From JAUIHN01 sp964556075 (GTDB lineage: Bacteria; Patescibacteriota; Saccharimonadia; Saccharimonadales; Saccharimonadaceae), in assembly GCA_964556075.1 (NCBI GenBank), contig CAZKUV010000017.1:1-15273 (forward strand): a stretch of DNA of 15,273 bases. Direction: 5' to 3'. Below, in pieces: positions 12,556 through 15,273 of this stretch; the stretch's first letter is position 1, and each line of letters starts with the position of its first letter. The position numbers were made by a program, and so were the translations under genes. A model generated the notes under the pieces. That model worked only from the letters and a program-made list of their open reading frames with translations, was not told the DNA's origin and searched no databases.

Positions 12556-13068
12556 ATGGCAACTATTAAGCAACGACAGGCTGCACGAGAAAATATCAAA
12601 AAAGCTCAGGCAACATGGCAGAGTATGACCAAGCGTCAACGGACTCTTGCTCAGCCTGAAGGAAGAAGGCGTTCCGAACCAGGCAGTAAAGGACGAGGAA
12701 ATTACTTCCGAATAATAGTCCGACCGAAAAGTCAGTTCACATCTTTCCGAAATCAAGACGTTGGCGACCCTGGAGGCTTACAACGCATTAGTGGCAGGCG
12801 TCGGAGTGGCTCTTGGGCAACTCAAGCTTGGCTTATCAACAAAGAGTATGCTCATATCGAAGGAGATACGCTCGTCCCAGATCGCGATGAAGCAAAAACA
12901 TTACTCGACTCGCTTGGTAGTCGTCCAATTAGAAAAGCTGGCGATGTCTTCATTGCAAAGGATCGACGCAACGTACCTGAAAAGGAAAAACCAACTTCAG
13001 CGCAACGTAAAGCATGGCTCGAGAATATTCGCAAAGCTCAAGCTGCTCGGAGAAAGTCAACCGTGTAG
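12556..13068 (+). CDS. Basic conserved hypothetical protein with related terminal motifs (170 aa)
   Basis: The product has 170 residues and is strongly basic. The same motif stands at both ends: RQAARENIKKAQA (about 7-19) and RKAWLENIRKAQA (about 151-163). The middle has FRNQDVGDPGGLQRISGRRR, GSWATQAWLINKEYAHIEGD and GSRPIRKAGDVFIAKDRRNV, which looks like a conserved small globular domain. The charge and repeated Lys/Arg helices suggest nucleic acid binding, by inference only. AGGAGG lies 6 nt before the ATG. A hairpin precedes the ribosome binding site. The methyltransferase gene follows after 19 nt, so the two are likely one operon. Confidence 0.85.
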   Translation: MATIKQRQAARENIKKAQATWQSMTKRQRTLAQPEGRRRSEPGSKGRGNYFRIIVRPKSQFTSFRNQDVGDPGGLQRISGRRRSGSWATQAWLINKEYAHIEGDTLVPDRDEAKTLLDSLGSRPIRKAGDVFIAKDRRNVPEKEKPTSAQRKAWLENIRKAQAARRKSTV

Positions 13069-13087
13069 AGGGAGGTGGCAGTACTAA

Positions 13088-13645
13088 ATGGATAGAGTAG
13101 AGCAAGCAATGCAGGCTGTTCCTAGAGAGGCGTTTCTTCCAGAGGAGATACAAGACAGCGCTTCCGAAGATCGACCTCTTCCGATTGGATATGGTCAGAC
13201 TAACAGTCAACCCTCGACTGTTAGGCTTATGTTAGAATGGCTCGATGTCAAGAAGGGCGACAAGATCCTCGACGTAGGGTCAGGATCAGGTTGGACTACC
13301 GCGCTCCTTGCTCACCTAACCGGGGAGGCTGGATGGGTTGAAGCGACTGAAAAAGTTCCACAACTCATTCTTTTTGCCGAACAGAATTGTGAGCGACTCG
13401 GGATTGAAAATGTAACATTCCATCAGGCTATCGACACTCTAGGTTGGTCGCCTGAAGCACCGTATGACCGCATCCTCGTGAGCGCGAGTGCCGACGAACT
13501 TCCCGCCGGGCTGGTTCAGCAGTTAAAACCAGGTGGCAAAATGGTAATTCCAGTAGATGACGAAATACTTGAGGTTGAAACGGACAGTGAGGGTCAGATA
13601 TTTATTGTCAGACATCCAGGCTTCAGTTTCGTACCTCTGCTCTGA
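13088..13645 (+). CDS. pcm: Protein-L-isoaspartate O-methyltransferase
   Basis: The product has 185 residues, slightly short of the usual 205-215. It transfers a methyl group from S-adenosylmethionine to isoaspartyl residues in damaged proteins. The family block PIGYGQTNSQPSTVRLMLEW matches the conserved substrate region, ILDVGSGSGWTTALLA is the SAM-binding motif I, YDRILVSASADELP is the motif II region, and LKPGGKMVIPV is motif III. The N-terminus is trimmed relative to E. coli Pcm. GGGAGGTGG lies about 10 nt before the ATG. It is encoded 19 nt after the basic protein gene on the same strand. Confidence 0.93.
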   Translation: MDRVEQAMQAVPREAFLPEEIQDSASEDRPLPIGYGQTNSQPSTVRLMLEWLDVKKGDKILDVGSGSGWTTALLAHLTGEAGWVEATEKVPQLILFAEQNCERLGIENVTFHQAIDTLGWSPEAPYDRILVSASADELPAGLVQQLKPGGKMVIPVDDEILEVETDSEGQIFIVRHPGFSFVPLL

Positions 13646-13875
13646 ACGAAAATGGAGTAGGCGACATACTGCGTGCGGAATTTATCCCTGCAGATACTGT
13701 GTTTGTGCAACTGCTATAACTCAAGGCGCGACCGACTCCGAGGGACTTCACTGTAAAATCAACCTATAGTTTTTCGAGCTTAAACTAAGAAACCTAAAAC
13801 CTTCTTTTATCACTGAAAGAAGTAATTGAATCGTGCTAATCTAGCCCTAAACACCCTTGGTACCTTGGACGATTT
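13646..13875. other. Intergenic region between convergent pcm and pilin-like genes
   Basis: These 230 nt hold no convincing gene. GGAGTAGG (13654-13661) and CCGACTCC (13732-13739) can pair with one mismatch as the base of a large loop, which is weak evidence for structure. A terminator-like hairpin for the minus strand lies at 13801-13822. Short open frames on both strands are under 50 codons and lack ribosome binding sites. Confidence 0.6.
13801..13822 (-). terminator. Likely terminator of the pilin-like gene
   Basis: CTTCTTT pairs with AAAGAAG over an 8-nt loop. On the minus strand a T-rich stretch (GGTTTTAGGTTTCTT) follows. It lies about 54 nt after the pilin-like stop. The stem is AT-rich, so it is only moderately strong. 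Confidence 0.5.
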
Positions 13876-14835
13876 CTAGAGAGGTGGACCAGTTGAAGTT
13901 GAACCATTCAAGGTCCCGTTCCACACCCAATTAGGACTAGAGCCGTCCGCAAAGGGGTATAACGTAGAACCTTCGGTAACCATAAGGTCGTCGACATACG
14001 CGTATGTTCCAGGAGGCTGTTGTGATAGCGCGTAAACGTGGATTCCTGGGCGCATCATTGTGGCGTCTGACGGACTGGTGCAGGTGTGACTTGTCCTGGT
14101 CCATTGATTGACGGTGCCTTCGGTATATGCACCGTAGTCTGCGCTCGTGTACGTCCCATCAGATTTGCGGAATGTGCACAAAACTCGCGCTTGATGCGGG
14201 ACACCGCTCCTGAAATAGAAGGAAATTGTGTAGGGAGTGCTTGGCTCGACAGGAAATCCATTATTACTCACCGAGCCGGCTGCGTATAACGACATGAGAA
14301 GGGTATTCGTTGCAGTGTGGTGCCCTCTGACTGACTGATTTCCGCTTCGCTTAACCGTCGTGTCACGGGCTGCCGGATATACAGAGTTATTGTTAGATGC
14401 CCAGCCTCCGGTTACCTCCGCGCCCGGGTTGGTAGCAAGGTTAGTAATTGCCGCGACTCCACCTTGGCCATGACCGGGGCAGCCCCCTGATGTCGCGGGT
14501 TCGGTGTTCGTTGCTTTATAGGAAATCGATCCTGATGTTGCGGTAATACAGTACGATGCGCCATCGCTCGTGTATTGATACGTAACATTTCCGTCAGAAA
14601 TACCAGCACTTGCCAGATTCCCTGTCATGGGATAGGAACCATTATCGACCATATAGAGTTCTAGCTTCTTTTTCGCATCTGAGATCGACTGGGTAACTTC
14701 GCTCGTTCTCGCTCTATTTTGAATACCCGTGTAGGCGACGACTGAAATCGCGGCGAGGATCGCGATGACGACAATGACAATCAGAAGCTCTACGATTGTA
14801 AAGCCCTTCGAACGATACCGACGATTCATATCCAT
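13876..14835 (-). CDS. Type IV pilin-like protein with C-terminal carbohydrate-binding-like domain
   Basis: The product has 319 residues. A short basic leader ends RYRSKG, followed by FTIVELLIVIVVIAILAAIS, the class III signal of type IV pilins and type II pseudopilins. Prepilin peptidase should cut after the Gly, and Glu5 of the mature protein is kept. A pseudopilin-like helix (RTSEVTQSISDAKKKLELYM) and VDNGSYP follow. After a Gly-rich linker (GGCPGHGQGG), about residues 130-319 form a second domain. It starts NLATNPGAEVTGGWASNN and contains TPYTISFYFRSG and YAYVDDLMVTEGS, typical of CBM4/9-like jelly-roll domains. It is probably surface displayed and could bind a host glycan. The start is ATG 14835 or 14829. 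A TACACT box lies 10 nt upstream and there is no clear Shine-Dalgarno. Confidence 0.88.
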   Translation of the reverse strand: MDMNRRYRSKGFTIVELLIVIVVIAILAAISVVAYTGIQNRARTSEVTQSISDAKKKLELYMVDNGSYPMTGNLASAGISDGNVTYQYTSDGASYCITATSGSISYKATNTEPATSGGCPGHGQGGVAAITNLATNPGAEVTGGWASNNNSVYPAARDTTVKRSGNQSVRGHHTATNTLLMSLYAAGSVSNNGFPVEPSTPYTISFYFRSGVPHQARVLCTFRKSDGTYTSADYGAYTEGTVNQWTRTSHTCTSPSDATMMRPGIHVYALSQQPPGTYAYVDDLMVTEGSTLYPFADGSSPNWVWNGTLNGSTSTGPPL

Positions 14836-14887
14836 TCTAGGTCTTAGTGTAGCACTGGCAAAAAATATACAAAAGCATTTTAGAGCA

Positions 14888-14914
14888 TTAGCACTCTTGA
14901 CACCAGAGTGCTAA
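14888..14914 (+). promoter_or_regulatory. CIRCE operator (HrcA binding site)
   Basis: TTAGCACTC, a 9-nt spacer and GAGTGCTAA form a perfect match to the CIRCE inverted repeat. HrcA binds CIRCE and represses heat shock genes at normal temperature. The spacer begins with TTGACA, the -35 box of the hsp20 promoter, so bound HrcA would block RNA polymerase directly. Confidence 0.97.
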
Positions 14915-14925
14915 TTTCATATACT
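14897..14925 (+). promoter_or_regulatory. hsp20 promoter embedded in CIRCE
   Basis: A consensus TTGACA (14897-14902), a 17-nt spacer and TATACT (14920-14925) give a strong housekeeping promoter. The predicted start at about 14932 leaves a leader of about 53 nt. It has a hairpin AGAAGC-CTCAT-GCTTCT (14935-14951) near its 5' end. Confidence 0.9.
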
Positions 14926-14984
14926 GAATAGTACAGAAGCCTCATGCTTCTCTAGACGTTAAGTACTGACGAAAGGAGGGTACT

Positions 14985-15273
14985 ATGAGCAATCTTGTAA
15001 AGTGGGATCCATTCGCAGAACTGACTGCGCTTCAAAAGCAGTTCTTTGGCGACAACTGGCTTTCACCGTTTAAAGGGGTGAACATTCCTACAACGGACGT
15101 GTATACGAAGGATGATACGCTTACCGTTGAGGCGCATCTTCCAAATTTTGAACAGGACGATATAAACATCCAAATAGAAGATGGCGCGCTCGTTATCAGT
15201 GCCGAGAGGCATGAGAAGGAAGAGGATAAGGGCAAGCAGTACGTCGTCCGAGAAAGCTCCAGCAGCTTCTATA
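14985..15273 (+). CDS. hsp20: Small heat shock protein, Hsp20/alpha-crystallin family (partial)
   Basis: The first 96 codons are present; the gene runs off the right edge. The N-terminus MSNLVKWDPFAELTALQKQF matches the common WDPF start of bacterial Hsp20. The alpha-crystallin domain begins near VNIPTTDVYTKDDTLTVEAH, with LPNFEQDDINIQIEDGALVI and YVVRESSSSFY visible before the cut. It should act as an ATP-independent holdase chaperone in the cytoplasm. GGAGGG lies 7 nt before the ATG. The CIRCE element upstream shows HrcA control, so the genome should also encode hrcA. The pilin-like gene is divergent from it. Confidence 0.96.
   Translation, partial: MSNLVKWDPFAELTALQKQFFGDNWLSPFKGVNIPTTDVYTKDDTLTVEAHLPNFEQDDINIQIEDGALVISAERHEKEEDKGKQYVVRESSSSFY

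Noticed and set aside
13646..13760. Remnant coding sequence after pcm (frames giving NGVGDILRAEF or KARPTPRDFTVK)
   Set aside because: Frames are short, interrupted and without starts. Pcm ends normally in FVPLL, so this is probably chance.
1..15273. CRISPR arrays, insertion sequences, toxin-antitoxin pairs and defence genes
   Set aside because: No evenly spaced direct repeats, transposase, integrase or recognised defence or toxin family was seen on either strand.
1..15273. Recoded TGA (Gly) as in Gracilibacteria/SR1
   Set aside because: TGA ends several genes at family-appropriate positions (for example the DNA glycosylase, pcm and gene B), so the standard code applies.

Overview
This window looks like chromosomal DNA from a Patescibacteria/CPR bacterium, most likely Candidatus Saccharibacteria (TM7). 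That assignment is an inference from gene content and protein style; no database was searched. In support: tightly packed core genes, standard-code use of TGA as stop (so not Gracilibacteria/SR1), a lemA-htpX pair, a short and divergent UvrC, a type IV pilin-like protein, a membrane-anchored peptide-binding protein beside secG, and many small lineage-specific hypothetical genes. A 10-N run at 5513-5522 shows the sequence comes from a draft or metagenome assembly.

Layout. Positions 1-980 (minus): lemA then htpX, with htpX cut by the window edge. 1080-2680: three tRNA genes on the minus strand (Leu-TAA, Cys-GCA, Leu-GAG), with an alpha/beta hydrolase and a small hypothetical gene on the plus strand between them, separated by bidirectional terminators. 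2028-3894 (plus): three unrecognised small genes. The first two are preceded by 160-185 nt leaders that share an RNA architecture, and an 80-90 nt stem-loop RNA lies before the third. 3895-9948 (minus): a long run of DUF2200, an I78-like membrane protein, uvrC, an M24 Xaa-Pro peptidase, a four-TM holin-like protein, secG, and a family 5 peptide-binding protein broken by the N gap. 9984-10298 (plus): a YdeI/OmdA-family protein divergent from DUF2200. 10311-12416 (minus): a small acidic protein, 3-methyladenine DNA glycosylase, a candidate structured short RNA, and a 311-aa membrane-associated unknown. 12556-13645 (plus): a basic protein with a terminal repeat, and a protein-L-isoaspartate methyltransferase. 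13876-14835 (minus): a pilin-like protein with a C-terminal carbohydrate-binding-like domain. 14888-15273 (plus): a textbook CIRCE operator and promoter driving an hsp20 gene cut by the window end.

Two themes go beyond routine annotation. (1) Two adjacent, unrelated small genes carry 5' leaders that begin with nearly the same bulged hairpin at the predicted transcript start. A 22-23 nt linker with ATT(A/G)ACAA follows, then a long stem built on CAAGATG/CATCTTG, then a strong ribosome binding site. This looks like a cis-acting RNA class that I do not recognise. (2) Seven genes that start transcripts have a -10 box exactly 6-7 nt before the start codon and no Shine-Dalgarno sequence, while operon-internal genes and long-leader genes have good ones. 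This points to systematic leaderless transcription. UvrC has also lost the four-cysteine cluster motif and about 100 residues of its middle region.
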